Positions 42,675-53,360 of a stretch of DNA of 64,000 nucleotides are shown here, piece by piece (within the stretch, counting starts at the first letter, position 1; every line of letters begins with the position of its first letter). The position numbers were made by a program, and so were the translations under genes. This DNA comes from Zunongwangia atlantica 22II14-10F7. Lineage in GTDB: Bacteria; Bacteroidota; Bacteroidia; Flavobacteriales; Flavobacteriaceae. A model generated the notes under the pieces. That model worked only from the letters and a program-made list of their open reading frames with translations. It made no database searches and was not told where the DNA came from. The stretch covers positions 62,001 through 126,000 of the forward strand of contig NZ_ARYN01000015.1 in NCBI RefSeq assembly GCF_002094855.1. The letters are read 5' to 3'.

Positions 42675-42775
42675 GGCAAGTCCCACACAACCAGCTCCTG
42701 CTGAATCCCCCAGGGCGGGAACGCAGCAAGGGTAGGCGGTCGTAGCGGTGTGATGTGGGTCGCTTGCCTTTTTTT
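42675..42775 (+). ncRNA. ffs: Signal recognition particle RNA (small bacterial type)
   Basis: About 95-100 bases. The ends GGCAAG (42675-42680) and CTTGCC (42763-42768) pair, and the apical region carries the conserved SRP RNA motifs: GCTCCTGCTGAA, CCCCCAGGGCGGGAACGCAG, AGCAAGGGTA and GGCGGT. This is the Ffh-binding helix of SRP. A T-rich tract follows at 42769 as terminator. It partners with FtsY, encoded at 59651, and with Ffh outside this window. Confidence 0.93.
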
Positions 42776-42802
42776 GTATCTGGAAATTAGCAAAATTAAT
42801 CG

Positions 42803-42810
42803 CATATTTG
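42803..42810 (+). promoter_or_regulatory. -7-like element CATATTTG just before the SDR start
   Basis: CATATTTG differs from TAnnTTTG at the first base only. It ends 4 bases before the ATG at 42815, giving a leaderless or near-leaderless transcript. Confidence 0.4.
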
Positions 42811-42814
42811 CCTT

Positions 42815-43633
42815 ATGAAAACAGATACTCTTTCTCAAAAAGTTGTTTTAATTACCGGTGGTTCTTCAGGAATTGGTAAAGCGATTGGCGACTATTTAAA
42901 TAAATATAATTTTAAAGTTTACGGTACCAGTAGAAAATCTACAGGAAAATCATCAAATTTTAATCTTATAGATTTAGATGTTACTGCTGAAGATAGTATC
43001 TTTAATGCGGTAAAATTAGTTTTAGAAAAAGAAGGACGAATTGATATTTTAATTAATAATGCCGGGGTTGGGATTACCGGTCCTTTAGAGGAAACGCCAA
43101 CACCTGAAATTCGTAAAGCTTTTGAAACCAATTTTTATGGTCCCATAAATGTTTGTAAAGCAGTTTTGCCAATTATGCGTAAGCAAAACGAAGGTCTTAT
43201 AATTAATGTGACATCGATAGCAGGATATATGGGGTTGCCTTATCGCGGAATCTACTCAGCTTCTAAAGCAGCATTAGAAATTGCGACTGAAGCTTTTAGG
43301 ATGGAAGTAAAAGGCTTTAATATAAAAATGACCTGTGTAGCTCCTGGTGATTTTGCAACTAATATCGCTTCTGGCCGTTATCATGCGCCTGTTTTAGACG
43401 ATTCTCCTTACAAGCAATCTTACGGAGATTCTTTAAAATTAATGAATGAACATGTAGATGCTGGGCAGGATCCAGATATGATGGCGAAGGCGGTATTAAA
43501 AATTATCGAAGAAAAAGAGCCAAAAGGGCATTATAAAGTAGGAGAACTTTTGCAAAAGGCAAGTATCGTTTTAAAGAAGATCTTACCAGATAAAGCCTAC
43601 GAGAAGATGCTTATGAATCATTATAAATTATAA
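42815..43633 (+). CDS. Short-chain dehydrogenase/reductase
   Basis: A 272-residue NAD(P)-dependent oxidoreductase of the classical SDR family. Motifs: VLITGGSSGIGKAIG (about 10-24), the NNAGVGITG (about 86-94) segment, the catalytic VTSIAG...YSASKAALE (S, Y, K; about 137-160), and VAPGDFATNI. Probably a cytoplasmic carbonyl reductase; the substrate is not known. It lies just after the SRP RNA gene and before a transaldolase gene. Confidence 0.9.
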   Translation: MKTDTLSQKVVLITGGSSGIGKAIGDYLNKYNFKVYGTSRKSTGKSSNFNLIDLDVTAEDSIFNAVKLVLEKEGRIDILINNAGVGITGPLEETPTPEIRKAFETNFYGPINVCKAVLPIMRKQNEGLIINVTSIAGYMGLPYRGIYSASKAALEIATEAFRMEVKGFNIKMTCVAPGDFATNIASGRYHAPVLDDSPYKQSYGDSLKLMNEHVDAGQDPDMMAKAVLKIIEEKEPKGHYKVGELLQKASIVLKKILPDKAYEKMLMNHYKL

Positions 43634-43699
43634 TAAGTGTATTTAATGTGTTATTTTTACACTTAAAAGAATTAAGAATAAACTTATAAAACTTGCAAT

Positions 43700-44356
43700 A
43701 TGAAATTTTTTATTGACACCGCTAACCTTGATCAAATTAAAGAGGCACAAGAATTAGGGGTTTTGGATGGTGTAACTACCAACCCTTCTTTAATGGCTAA
43801 AGAAGGAATTACCGGTAAAGAGAATATTATAAACCATTATAAGAAGATCTGTGAAATCGTAACAGGAGATGTTAGTGCAGAAGTTATTTCTACAGATTTT
43901 GAAGGAATGATAAAAGAAGGAGAAGAGCTTGCAGCCCTTCACGATCAAATTATCGTAAAGGTACCAATGATCAAAGAAGGTGTAAAAGCTATTAAATACT
44001 TCTCTGATAAAGGAATTAAAACCAACTGTACTTTAGTATTTTCTGTAGGGCAGGCATTATTAGCGGCAAAAGCAGGTGCAACGTATGTATCTCCTTTCCT
44101 TGGTCGTTTAGATGATATCTCTACTAATGGTCTTAACCTTATCGAAGAAATTAGATTGGTATATGATAATTACGGATTCGAAACTGAAATCTTAGCAGCT
44201 TCTATTCGTCACACTATGCACGTAATTGACTGTGCTAAAATTGGTGCAGATGTTATGACTGGCCCTTTATCTTCTATCGAAGGTTTATTAAACCACCCTT
44301 TAACGGATATTGGTTTAGAGAAGTTCTTAGCAGATTATAAAAAAGGAAATGAGTAA
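43700..44356 (+). CDS. fsa: Fructose-6-phosphate aldolase/transaldolase (TalC/MipB-like)
   Basis: A 218-residue enzyme of the small transaldolase family: [36 protein letters not shown], Schiff-base lysine K87 in [40 protein letters not shown], and [23 protein letters not shown]. It interconverts sugar phosphates in the pentose phosphate pathway. Length (about 218) matches the fructose-6-phosphate aldolase group rather than long transaldolases. A terminator follows. Confidence 0.93.
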   Translation: MKFFIDTANLDQIKEAQELGVLDGVTTNPSLMAKEGITGKENIINHYKKICEIVTGDVSAEVISTDFEGMIKEGEELAALHDQIIVKVPMIKEGVKAIKYFSDKGIKTNCTLVFSVGQALLAAKAGATYVSPFLGRLDDISTNGLNLIEEIRLVYDNYGFETEILAASIRHTMHVIDCAKIGADVMTGPLSSIEGLLNHPLTDIGLEKFLADYKKGNE

Positions 44357-44377
44357 TTTCTTTTCTTACAATAAAAT

Positions 44378-44408
44378 TAAAAAGCTGCCTTTTGGGCAGC
44401 TTTTTTTA
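44378..44408 (+). terminator. Rho-independent terminator after fsa
   Basis: Stem AAAAAGCTGCC / GGGCAGCTTTTT with a short loop and T-tract (about 44379-44407). Confidence 0.88.
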
Positions 44409-44611
44409 TGTCTTATTTTTTTTAAATTGAATTGTTTGCTGAAAAAAAGTATTCAGAAACTATAGAATCTTAATACTTAATATTAGATGTTTTAAAGGAT
44501 GATTTTTTCAGAAGTTTAAATTGAAATTTATAAAGCACCTGAAAATAAAATTCAACAAAAAATCGAGAGTAATTAAACCTCGTGAAGTAATTTATACGGA
44601 ATTTATACGGC

Positions 44612-46027
44612 TTATTGATTAATAAATTCTACCAGTTCAGATTCAAATTCTGGTGAAGAACTAAGTGCAATATCTCCTCTAACAATAACTGCGTTTTTAT
44701 CAAGGAAATTTAGTCGGTACAAGTATTTTGTAGCAAAATTGCTCCCAAAATTCCTTCTGGAGAGTTGATATTGGTTGTTTAGGGCGTAATTATTTTCGTT
44801 AAGGATTCTTAACCATTTATTTTGTTGACCAATATCCAGGTTAACACCAATAAAATCTAATTCGGGATACTTTTCCTGTAAATTTTTAATAGTTCTAAAT
44901 TGCCACAAGTATCGTCGTATGTTATTGGCAGACCATAAATAAATAATAGTCTTTTTTTCTACAATATCACCATAGGTAGTTTCATTTCCATCGGTATCTA
45001 AAATAGTAAGATCTGCTATAGATTTTCCTGCAAAATAGCCTGTCTGGATTTTAGCCAGCTGATTCATTTCTTCAATTTCAGAATAATCTAAAGAATTAGC
45101 GAAAGCTATTACTTTATCTAGATCTTCTTCGTTAGAAGCCATGGTTATTGCTTTACTTAGTAAAAGGTCTAAAAAGCGATTTTTAATTGCTGGTGTTTCA
45201 GAAAGAGAGTCGATTAATGTTGCTCTTCGTTTTATATTATTAAAGTTAGAAACATTAAAACAATCTCTTTCTAAGTTTTTTTCTAAACAAAATTCAATAG
45301 CCCTTGTACGAAGGTAATCGTCGATGGTGTTGGTGTAAACATAGTAGTTTTGAAGCAACTCGTTATCAAAATCTATAGAGTCTCGATAATCGTTAAAACC
45401 GTCTGGAATTAGTTTGGTGAATTCTGGATAGTATTTTTTTATAAGATAAGTATAACGTTCACGAAGATCGTAGAACTCATAATCGATACTTTGGCGAGCA
45501 ATTTTTTTAAAGGTTTCGCTTAGATCATTTTTAGCCGTATTTTCTTCAAATTCTTGTAATCTTTGATTGTGGATAGAATCGCTAATGTGCTCAAAATCTT
45601 CAGGCTTAATTTTATAATAATTCAGCACTAAATCATTATTTGCTCTATTCCGAAGAAAAAGATCCAGTAAAAATGAACTTTCTTTACTTCCGCGGCCACT
45701 AAAATTAAGAGACTGATCAAAATCGTAGGTATTTACCCAAACCATAATACTATCACCGGGCTCCAAATACACTACCTGATTTTCTGGATTGTGCTGTATA
45801 GTATAAATTCCGGGAGTGATATTCTCTAGATATTCCCCAAACTGATTGTTATTATTTAGGGATAAGGTGTCTATAAGTTCTTGATCTTTAGATAAGATAA
45901 TATACCTTAAATTTGGATTTACAATTTTACCGCCAAGGTATACTTTAGCATCGTTGGTACTGTTGTCTATACAACCTACTAGCGAAAACAAAGAAGAAAT
46001 AATACTTAACAGTAAAAATTTTCTCAT
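44612..46027 (-). CDS. Thioredoxin-fold (TlpA-like) lipoprotein without active cysteines
   Basis: A 471-residue lipoprotein (lipobox LVGC, Cys about 19). The N-terminal half is typical of Bacteroidota TlpA-like proteins (VYLGGKIVNPNLRYIILSKDQELIDTLSL); the long middle is helical; the C-terminal 134 residues (338-471) are a thioredoxin-like domain beginning ADLTILDTDGNETTYGD. At the normal CxxC position the sequence reads YLWSANNIRRYLWQF (W365, A367, I370...), so no redox pair remains. A -7-like TATATTTG lies at 46083-46076. Function is unknown. Confidence 0.85.
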   Translation of the reverse strand: MRKFLLLSIISSLFSLVGCIDNSTNDAKVYLGGKIVNPNLRYIILSKDQELIDTLSLNNNNQFGEYLENITPGIYTIQHNPENQVVYLEPGDSIMVWVNTYDFDQSLNFSGRGSKESSFLLDLFLRNRANNDLVLNYYKIKPEDFEHISDSIHNQRLQEFEENTAKNDLSETFKKIARQSIDYEFYDLRERYTYLIKKYYPEFTKLIPDGFNDYRDSIDFDNELLQNYYVYTNTIDDYLRTRAIEFCLEKNLERDCFNVSNFNNIKRRATLIDSLSETPAIKNRFLDLLLSKAITMASNEEDLDKVIAFANSLDYSEIEEMNQLAKIQTGYFAGKSIADLTILDTDGNETTYGDIVEKKTIIYLWSANNIRRYLWQFRTIKNLQEKYPELDFIGVNLDIGQQNKWLRILNENNYALNNQYQLSRRNFGSNFATKYLYRLNFLDKNAVIVRGDIALSSSPEFESELVEFINQ

Positions 46028-46075
46028 CCAAATAAATATAATCTCATAACCTAAATAAATCTTTCAACTAATCAG

Positions 46076-46083
46076 CAAATATA
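46076..46083 (-). promoter_or_regulatory. -7 element TATATTTG of the TlpA-like gene
   Basis: Minus-strand TATATTTG, 48 bases before the ATG at 46027. Confidence 0.45.
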
Positions 46084-46168
46084 AAATGTGCTTAAAATTT
46101 TGAATGTTAACCACGAGTTAAAAGGAATTTTCTAAACGTTAATCTTTTAGAAAGTGTGCAATATATAC

Positions 46169-46176
46169 TACTTTTG
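46169..46176 (+). promoter_or_regulatory. -7 element TACTTTTG of the ABC-F gene
   Basis: TACTTTTG fits TAnnTTTG and lies 20 bases before the ATG at 46197. Confidence 0.55.
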
Positions 46177-46193
46177 CGAAAAATTTAGAATAA

Positions 46194-47813
<1,620 letters not shown>

Positions 47814-47840
47814 TTTATAGAATATTAACTTATGAAAATA

Positions 47841-47875
47841 TGAAAGCCTGAAGTTTTTACTTCAGGCTTTTCTTT
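47841..47875. terminator. Terminator after the ABC-F gene
   Basis: Stem GAAAGCCTGAAGT / ACTTCAGGCTTTT with a short loop and a T-containing tail (about 47842-47873). Confidence 0.82.
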
Positions 47876-47921
47876 GGCTAAACAAACAAATTTTTATTTA
47901 AAATGATATAATTTGTTTTCC

Positions 47922-50273
47922 TTAAAACATTCCGCCACCCTGGGCTTCATCGTTATCTCTTTGTTTTCTTTTTAGTTTTTTTCCATTGTTTCCTCCAAAA
48001 CGATAGCTAAATCCTACATATACATTTTGGAATTCGCTTTTAAAATATCCGTTCTGCTCGTAAGGAAGTGTGGTACTAAACCTGTATTCCTGGGTTCCAA
48101 AAACATCATTAAAGTTTAAGCTAAGCGTTGCTTTTTTATCTAGGAAGGTGTAGCGACCACCAATGTTTGCAAAAAATACATCTTCATTGTTAAACTGAAG
48201 TTCTTCACTTGGCCCTCTGTAAAATCCGAATAATTGTAGGGTTAAATCTTCGGTTACGCTAAAACTGTTGTTTACTCTTGCGGTATAAACCGTGTTATCT
48301 ACTTCAACAAAACTGGTTCCTACAATTCCGCTTTGTGTTTGCTGGTATAATTCTAAACTTCCGTTTGCACTCCACCAATCTGTAAATTTATAGTTCGAAG
48401 AAAGTTCGATTCCGTAGGCGTTTGTATCATCAAAGTTTGCGAAAGAGATAATTAAGCTTGCAGGATCTGTAGGATCTTCTTCGATCAACTGGTTAATGTT
48501 ATCGTTTATATTTCTGAAGAAAACACCACCGGTAAAACTACCGTTTTTAAGTTTTCTGGTATAATTGAATTCAACCGAATTTGTGAATTGTGGTTGTAAA
48601 TTTGGGTTACCTACTACTGTGATTGTTGGGGTGCTTACCTCTCTTACAGGGCTAACCTGTCCTAAACTTGGTCGATCTATTCTACGGCTATAACTAACCT
48701 GGTAGCTGTTTTTCTCGTTAGGCGTATAGTTGAAAAATCCTGAAGGGTAAAGCGTTACATAATCATCGCTAAACACGTTTTCTCCATTTACTTCAGCATC
48801 GATATTAAAACTTTCTAATCGGGCTCCTAACTGGTAAGAGAATTTTTCGAAAGTTTGTCCAAACGTACTGTATAAGGAGTAAATATTTCTATCGTAATCG
48901 TAATCTGAATTTTGTGCAGCCGGGTTGTTAGTATCGTAATCTTCGGTATTAGTTAAGATTCTGGCTTCAGCTCCAGCTTCAAATTTCGCCTTTTCACCAA
49001 TAGGAAGCGAATAATCAATATTAGTGATTACATTAGATCGATCTTCTTTTACAATTTCAGAATAAGAATTAAAGCGAGCATCATTGCTGAAATTTGCTGC
49101 AAAATCTTCGTCTCCATTAAAATCATTAAAATCGGCTTCAAATAATAATTCATGTCCTTCTTTTGGGAATAAATGCTTATATGCAAAGTTGTAACTAGCA
49201 TTTACATTGTTTAAATCCAGGTCTAAAAACTGCTCAAAGTTATTTGCAGGATCATTAAGGTAGGTAGCGGTAATTGTTGCACCTAAGCCACCATTAAAAA
49301 TGTTTTGGTTGGTATAAAAGCTAAAAGTGTTATTATCGTCTAAAAAATAATCTACTCCAATTTTATATAAATACGACTCGTTGTCATTTAACATATCTAA
49401 ATACTGTGTAGCATCTCTACATACCAGATTAATGTCGTTTATGTTTGCTCTTTTTCCGAAGTTGGTTCCAAGATTTGCATAGAAATTTAATTTCCCCTGA
49501 CGGTAGTTTAAATCTAAAGAACCGTTAAATCGTGCATTTTCACCGTAGGTTAAACCTGTATTTAAAGTCCCATTAAATCCATTATTTGCATTTTTATGTA
49601 AAACGACGTTAATTATCCCGCTCATTCCTTCAGGGTTGTATTTTGCTGAAGGATTAGTGATTAATTCTATCTTTTTTATCGAGCTGGAAGGGATTTGCTT
49701 TAATAATTGAGCAGGATCCATATTTGTTGGTTTTCCGTCAATTAAAATACGCACATTAGAGTTTCCGCGTAAAGCAATGTTTCCATCCTGATCTACGTTT
49801 ACAGAAGGAAGATTGTTCATAATGTCTGAAGCGCTTGCTCCGGCAGTGGTAAGGTCTTTCCCAATATTAATGACTTTCCTGTCGATTCTTTGTTCGATCG
49901 TAGAACGTTCGGCAACAACTACAACTTCATCCATTTCAGCTACGTCAGGATCAAGATTTATGGTTCCTAATTCCATAGGTCCGTTACGATCTACTACAAT
50001 TTCTTTACTGAATTTCTTGTAGCCAATAAATTGGATGTTCAGGGTGTATGTGCCCGATTTTACTTTTTTGATGATGAATGACCCGTCTTCTTCTGATGTT
50101 GTTCCGGTGATGATATTGCCTTCAGTATCTTTTAAACTTATGGTAGCATAAGGAATTGGTTCCTGTAAATCTGTATCCATAATAGTTCCTGAAATTCTTG
50201 CAAAAGGTTCATTATTTGCGACCGAATTAAAAGTGCTTAGAGCAACGATGATGATTAAAAATAACTGTTTCAT
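47922..50273 (-). CDS. Outer-membrane beta-barrel protein with carboxypeptidase-like and plug domains (TonB-receptor-like)
   Basis: About 783 residues. Signal peptide MKQLFLIIIVALSTFNSVAN, then a carboxypeptidase-regulatory-like domain (RISGTIMDTDLQEPIPYATISLKD, about 22-110), a plug domain (TIEQRIDRKVINIGKDLTTAGASASDIMNNLPSVNVDQDGNIALRGNSNVRILIDGKP) and a large barrel (about 230-760) of the OMP_b-brl_3 type. No SusD partner lies next to it. The ATG at 50273 was chosen; the frame further upstream only offers TTG. An ECF-type promoter motif lies at 50406-50382. Confidence 0.9.
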   Translation of the reverse strand: MKQLFLIIIVALSTFNSVANNEPFARISGTIMDTDLQEPIPYATISLKDTEGNIITGTTSEEDGSFIIKKVKSGTYTLNIQFIGYKKFSKEIVVDRNGPMELGTINLDPDVAEMDEVVVVAERSTIEQRIDRKVINIGKDLTTAGASASDIMNNLPSVNVDQDGNIALRGNSNVRILIDGKPTNMDPAQLLKQIPSSSIKKIELITNPSAKYNPEGMSGIINVVLHKNANNGFNGTLNTGLTYGENARFNGSLDLNYRQGKLNFYANLGTNFGKRANINDINLVCRDATQYLDMLNDNESYLYKIGVDYFLDDNNTFSFYTNQNIFNGGLGATITATYLNDPANNFEQFLDLDLNNVNASYNFAYKHLFPKEGHELLFEADFNDFNGDEDFAANFSNDARFNSYSEIVKEDRSNVITNIDYSLPIGEKAKFEAGAEARILTNTEDYDTNNPAAQNSDYDYDRNIYSLYSTFGQTFEKFSYQLGARLESFNIDAEVNGENVFSDDYVTLYPSGFFNYTPNEKNSYQVSYSRRIDRPSLGQVSPVREVSTPTITVVGNPNLQPQFTNSVEFNYTRKLKNGSFTGGVFFRNINDNINQLIEEDPTDPASLIISFANFDDTNAYGIELSSNYKFTDWWSANGSLELYQQTQSGIVGTSFVEVDNTVYTARVNNSFSVTEDLTLQLFGFYRGPSEELQFNNEDVFFANIGGRYTFLDKKATLSLNFNDVFGTQEYRFSTTLPYEQNGYFKSEFQNVYVGFSYRFGGNNGKKLKRKQRDNDEAQGGGMF

Positions 50274-50381
50274 TTTTTGATTGATGTTAGTTTTCAATAT
50301 TGTGTTTTGTTATAAATAATACTTTGTATTGCATATTACCTAAAAGTGTATTTCTGCAATTTTAATGGTTTCTACTATATA

Positions 50382-50406
50382 GACGACGTCAAAAAATTAA
50401 TGTTAC
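50382..50406 (-). promoter_or_regulatory. Putative ECF-sigma promoter of the barrel gene (GTAAC-N16-CGTC)
   Basis: Minus-strand GTAAC at 50406-50402, 16 bases, CGTC at 50385-50382, then TATATAG. The sigma gene's own site ends CGTCGTCATATAC and this one CGTCGTCTATATAG, a close match. It is 108 bases before the chosen ATG. Confidence 0.6.
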
Positions 50407-50427
50407 AGAAATTGGAAATTAATTTTG

Positions 50428-50459
50428 AAAAAAGTTCGCGCCTTGCAAATAGCGCGAAC
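50428..50459 (-). terminator. Terminator-like hairpin upstream of the barrel gene's promoter
   Basis: Perfect 8-bp stem GTTCGCGC (50434-50441) / GCGCGAAC (50452-50459), 10-base loop. On the minus strand it is followed by TTTTTT (50433-50428). No gene on the minus strand ends here, so it is an orphan terminator for readthrough or a short RNA, or an insulator. Confidence 0.6.
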
Positions 50460-50678
50460 CTTATCAAGCATTACTATCTTCTAACCATCAAAAAAAAGAT
50501 AGCAACGACATTTTTAGACTAGTCTTACCATAAAGACTGATAAGTTGTAAACTTGTTACAGTAAATTTTAAAAAGTATTTTTACTCTATAATCGAGATTA
50601 AATTTTTTAAGCTTTGTTTCGACATAAAAATAAATTTCAAAAAAGAGATTAAGGGCTTACCTTAAGTTAGTTAACAAT

Positions 50679-51041
50679 ATGAAAAAGAAAACATTAGTAA
50701 TAGGAGCTTCCACCAATCCAGCCAGATATTCTAATATGGCGATCAAAAAATTGATTAGCAAGCAACAACCTGTTGTAGCATTGGGATTAAGAGAAGGAGA
50801 GGTTGAAGGGATTCATATAACAAAAGAAAAAGATCTTTTTCAAGATATAGATACCGTAACTTTATACGTTGGTCCAAAAAATCAACCTGAATATTATGAA
50901 TATCTGGTTGTGCTAAATCCAAAGCGCGTTATTTTTAATCCAGGAACAGAAAATCCAGAACTCTATAAAATATTAGAGCAGAATAATATCGAATATCAGA
51001 ATGCCTGTACTTTAGTGATGCTTGGTACGAATCAATATTAA
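50679..51041 (+). CDS. CoA-binding domain protein
   Basis: A 120-residue Rossmann-fold protein of the CoA_binding_2 type: [34 protein letters not shown] at the N-terminus and [39 protein letters not shown] at the C-terminus. Probably a small cytoplasmic binding protein or regulator; no partner gene suggests the pathway. Its last 30 bases, including the stop, overlap the 3' end of the convergent symporter gene. Confidence 0.9.
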   Translation: MKKKTLVIGASTNPARYSNMAIKKLISKQQPVVALGLREGEVEGIHITKEKDLFQDIDTVTLYVGPKNQPEYYEYLVVLNPKRVIFNPGTENPELYKILEQNNIEYQNACTLVMLGTNQY

Positions 51042-52475
51042 GCCTAAAAAGGTAATTGCGCCATTTACGATTAGTAATTCGTAGTTAAATACATAACCAC
51101 CAAGATATTCTGATGGTATATTACCTATTATGAAAGTTAAAACCACAGATATTAAGGAAACAATCCAAACCAGGTGATCTTTAATTTGCATTTTGGTAAA
51201 AATCCCGAAAGCAAAAAGTCCCAATAATGGGCCATAAGTGTAACTGGCGGCTTTTAATAAGAGGTCAATCACGCTGCTGTCCAGTAGATATTTGAAAGCA
51301 ATAATAACGATTACTAAAAGCACACTTATTAAGATATGTGCACGTTTTCTTATACTGGTTTGTGCGCTGGCTTCTCGTTTTTCAATATTTAAGAAATCTA
51401 CACAAAAACTGGTGGTTAAACTGGTTAAAGCACTATCGGCGCTAGAATATGCCGCAGCAATTAGGCCGAGTAAAAAGATAATAGCAAGACCAATTCCCAT
51501 TTCAGCATTTAAAGCGATTTCAGGGAAAAGTAGGTCGGTTTTTTCTTTTCCGTCCAAAACGGGAACACTAATTCCGTTTTGTTCAGCATAAATAAAAAGA
51601 AGTGCTCCTAAGAATAGAAATAAGATATTTACCGGAATAAAAACCAGACTGTAAGACATCACATTTTTCTGTGCATCTTTTAGGCTTTTACAGGTTAAAT
51701 TCTTTTGCATCATATCCTGGTCTAAGCCCGTCATACAAATGGTAATGAACATCCCTCCAAAGAAAGCTTTCCAGAAATAATCTTTTTCAAGAAAATTATC
51801 AAAATGAAATGTGCTGGTATAAGGAGCAAGTTCTGGAGCCGAGAAAAAGTCGTTAAATGTCCAGTTTAATTCACTCGATACAAAATAGATCGCAATCCCT
51901 ACAGAGCCTAACATAAATAATGTTTGAAGTGTATCTGTCCAGACGATTGTTTTAATTCCGCCGCGCGAGGTATAGATCCAAATTAGTAAAATCGATAAGA
52001 TAACGGTTACTACAAAAGGCACATTCCATGCTTCAAAGACAAAATACTGTAAAACGGTAGCCACTAGAAAAAGTCTGAATGAAGCCCCTAAGACTCTGGA
52101 TATAAAAAAGAAAAAAGCTCCAGTTTTGTAACTTACATTTCCGAAGCGGTTATTTAAATATTGATAAATTGAAGTAACATTTAGGCTGTAGTAAATGGGT
52201 AGTAAAACGAAGGAAATCACCAGATAACCAAATAAATAACCAGCTACTACCTGCATATAGCTAAATTGCGAATCTCTTACCCACCCAGGAACCGATATAA
52301 AGGTAACACCAGAGAGCGAGGCGCCAACCATCCCAAAAGCTACGATGTACCAGGGAGATTTACCTTCAGCCTTAAAAAAGGCTTCGTTACTATCTTCTTT
52401 TCCTGTGAAATATGATATTAAAAGTAAAACACCAAAGTATAGTGCGATGAGTAGTACAATATGTATAGGTTCCAT
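51012..52475 (-). CDS. Sodium:solute symporter
   Basis: A 487-residue integral membrane transporter of the SSS family with about 13 hydrophobic helices: [22 protein letters not shown] at the start, [18 protein letters not shown] (helix 2 region with SSS signature), [31 protein letters not shown], and [28 protein letters not shown] (about 335-362, the characteristic SSS sodium-binding AAxxSxxDSxLT motif). Substrate not predictable. ATG at 52475 is the start; an upstream TTG frame overlaps the -7 element at 52509-52502 (TAAGTTTG). Its end overlaps the CoA-binding gene. Confidence 0.92.
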   Translation of the reverse strand: MEPIHIVLLIALYFGVLLLISYFTGKEDSNEAFFKAEGKSPWYIVAFGMVGASLSGVTFISVPGWVRDSQFSYMQVVAGYLFGYLVISFVLLPIYYSLNVTSIYQYLNNRFGNVSYKTGAFFFFISRVLGASFRLFLVATVLQYFVFEAWNVPFVVTVILSILLIWIYTSRGGIKTIVWTDTLQTLFMLGSVGIAIYFVSSELNWTFNDFFSAPELAPYTSTFHFDNFLEKDYFWKAFFGGMFITICMTGLDQDMMQKNLTCKSLKDAQKNVMSYSLVFIPVNILFLFLGALLFIYAEQNGISVPVLDGKEKTDLLFPEIALNAEMGIGLAIIFLLGLIAAAYSSADSALTSLTTSFCVDFLNIEKREASAQTSIRKRAHILISVLLVIVIIAFKYLLDSSVIDLLLKAASYTYGPLLGLFAFGIFTKMQIKDHLVWIVSLISVVLTFIIGNIPSEYLGGYVFNYELLIVNGAITFLGLILIRTKHH

Positions 52476-52501
52476 AAATACGAATTTAACCAAAACATTT
52501 G

Positions 52502-52509
52502 CAAACTTA
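52502..52509 (-). promoter_or_regulatory. -7 element TAAGTTTG of the symporter gene
   Basis: Minus-strand TAAGTTTG, 26 bases before the ATG at 52475. It is divergent from the recR promoter. Confidence 0.5.
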
Positions 52510-52545
52510 GCATATTACTAACTATTTGCATCGGTTTAAAAATTG

Positions 52546-52553
52546 TAAATTTG
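52546..52553 (+). promoter_or_regulatory. -7 element TAAATTTG of recR, next to its start codon
   Basis: TAAATTTG ends 5 bases before the ATG at 52559; TTG lies at 52526-52528, 17 bases further up. The mRNA is expected to begin at or within a few bases of the AUG. Confidence 0.65.
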
Positions 52554-52558
52554 CGGCT

Positions 52559-53176
52559 ATGGATTTTTCTTCGAAATTATTGGAGCAGGCTGTAGACCAA
52601 ATGTCACAGTTGCCCGGTATAGGAAAACGTACCGCGCTTAGATTGGTTTTACACCTTTTAAGGCAACCCGAAACGCAAACCGAACAACTAAGCAAAGCAC
52701 TTTCTAAATTAAGATCAGAAATAAAAAGATGCCGAAATTGTTACAATATTAGCGATACAGAGCTTTGTGATATTTGTGCAAATCCTTCCAGACAGGAAGA
52801 TCTTATTTGCGTTGTAGAAGATATTCGCGATGTGATGGCGATCGAAAATACAGGGCAATATCGCGGGATGTATCATGTTTTGGGTGGTAAAATAAGTCCT
52901 ATGGATGGTATTGGTCCCTCGCAACTTACCATTAAACCATTAATCGAAAAGGTAAAAGATGGTAAAATACAGGAAATTATTTTCGCGTTAAGTAGCACGA
53001 TGGAAGGAGATACAACAAACTTTTATATCTATAAACAATTAGAAGGAACCGGAGTTAAAACATCTACCATCGCCAGGGGAATTAGTGTTGGAGATGAATT
53101 GGAATATGCAGATGAGGTGACTTTAGGGCGAAGTATTACCAATCGCGTTCCTTTTGAAAATAGCCTAAAAAGTTAA
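52559..53176 (+). CDS. recR: Recombination protein RecR
   Basis: A 205-residue protein of the RecFOR pathway. Features: [20 protein letters not shown] (HhH, about 14-33), the C4 zinc finger [21 protein letters not shown] (about 60-80), the Toprim domain with [28 protein letters not shown], and the C-terminal [25 protein letters not shown] at 52559 is the start; a longer frame would overlap the promoter. The symporter on the other strand shares the 83-bp promoter region. Confidence 0.96.
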   Translation: MDFSSKLLEQAVDQMSQLPGIGKRTALRLVLHLLRQPETQTEQLSKALSKLRSEIKRCRNCYNISDTELCDICANPSRQEDLICVVEDIRDVMAIENTGQYRGMYHVLGGKISPMDGIGPSQLTIKPLIEKVKDGKIQEIIFALSSTMEGDTTNFYIYKQLEGTGVKTSTIARGISVGDELEYADEVTLGRSITNRVPFENSLKS

Positions 53177-53360
53177 AATGCTTTAAGCTTCTGCTTTCAG
53201 GTTGAAGGATGAAATTGTAATTTTACACCGTAAATTTTTAAGTGTAGACGTAAAAATATTTTCAGTGAATTTATATTTTATTGATTTTTTAATATTTAAA
53301 AACCTTTAATTTAAGTAAATTCGCAAACGAAATAACAAAAAATAGCTTTCAAATATAGAT

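Larger units (their letters stand above)
50298..50678. other. 381-bp intergenic region between the barrel gene and the CoA-binding gene
   Basis: It has no open frame of note. It holds the ECF-type promoter (50406-50382), a strong GC-rich hairpin (50434-50459, separate entry) and weaker inverted repeats: CTATCTT/AAGATAG (50474-50480 and 50496-50502), AGACTAGTCT (50516-50525) and AAGTT-GTA-AACTT (50542-50554). No TAnnTTTG element for the plus-strand CoA-binding gene was identified. Confidence 0.5.

Noticed and set aside
42629-42838. Minus-strand open frame over the SRP RNA region
   Set aside because: It is opposite the RNA gene and has no protein-like features.
50274-50297. TTG-started extension of the barrel protein
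   Set aside because: The ATG at 50273 directly begins a normal signal peptide; the upstream start is a TTG with an unusual polar leader.
50555-50580. Possible second ECF site (GTAAC with AGTC) upstream of the barrel gene
   Set aside because: The -10 part is AGTC, not CGTC, and the site is upstream of the hairpin; the site at 50382-50406 matches better.
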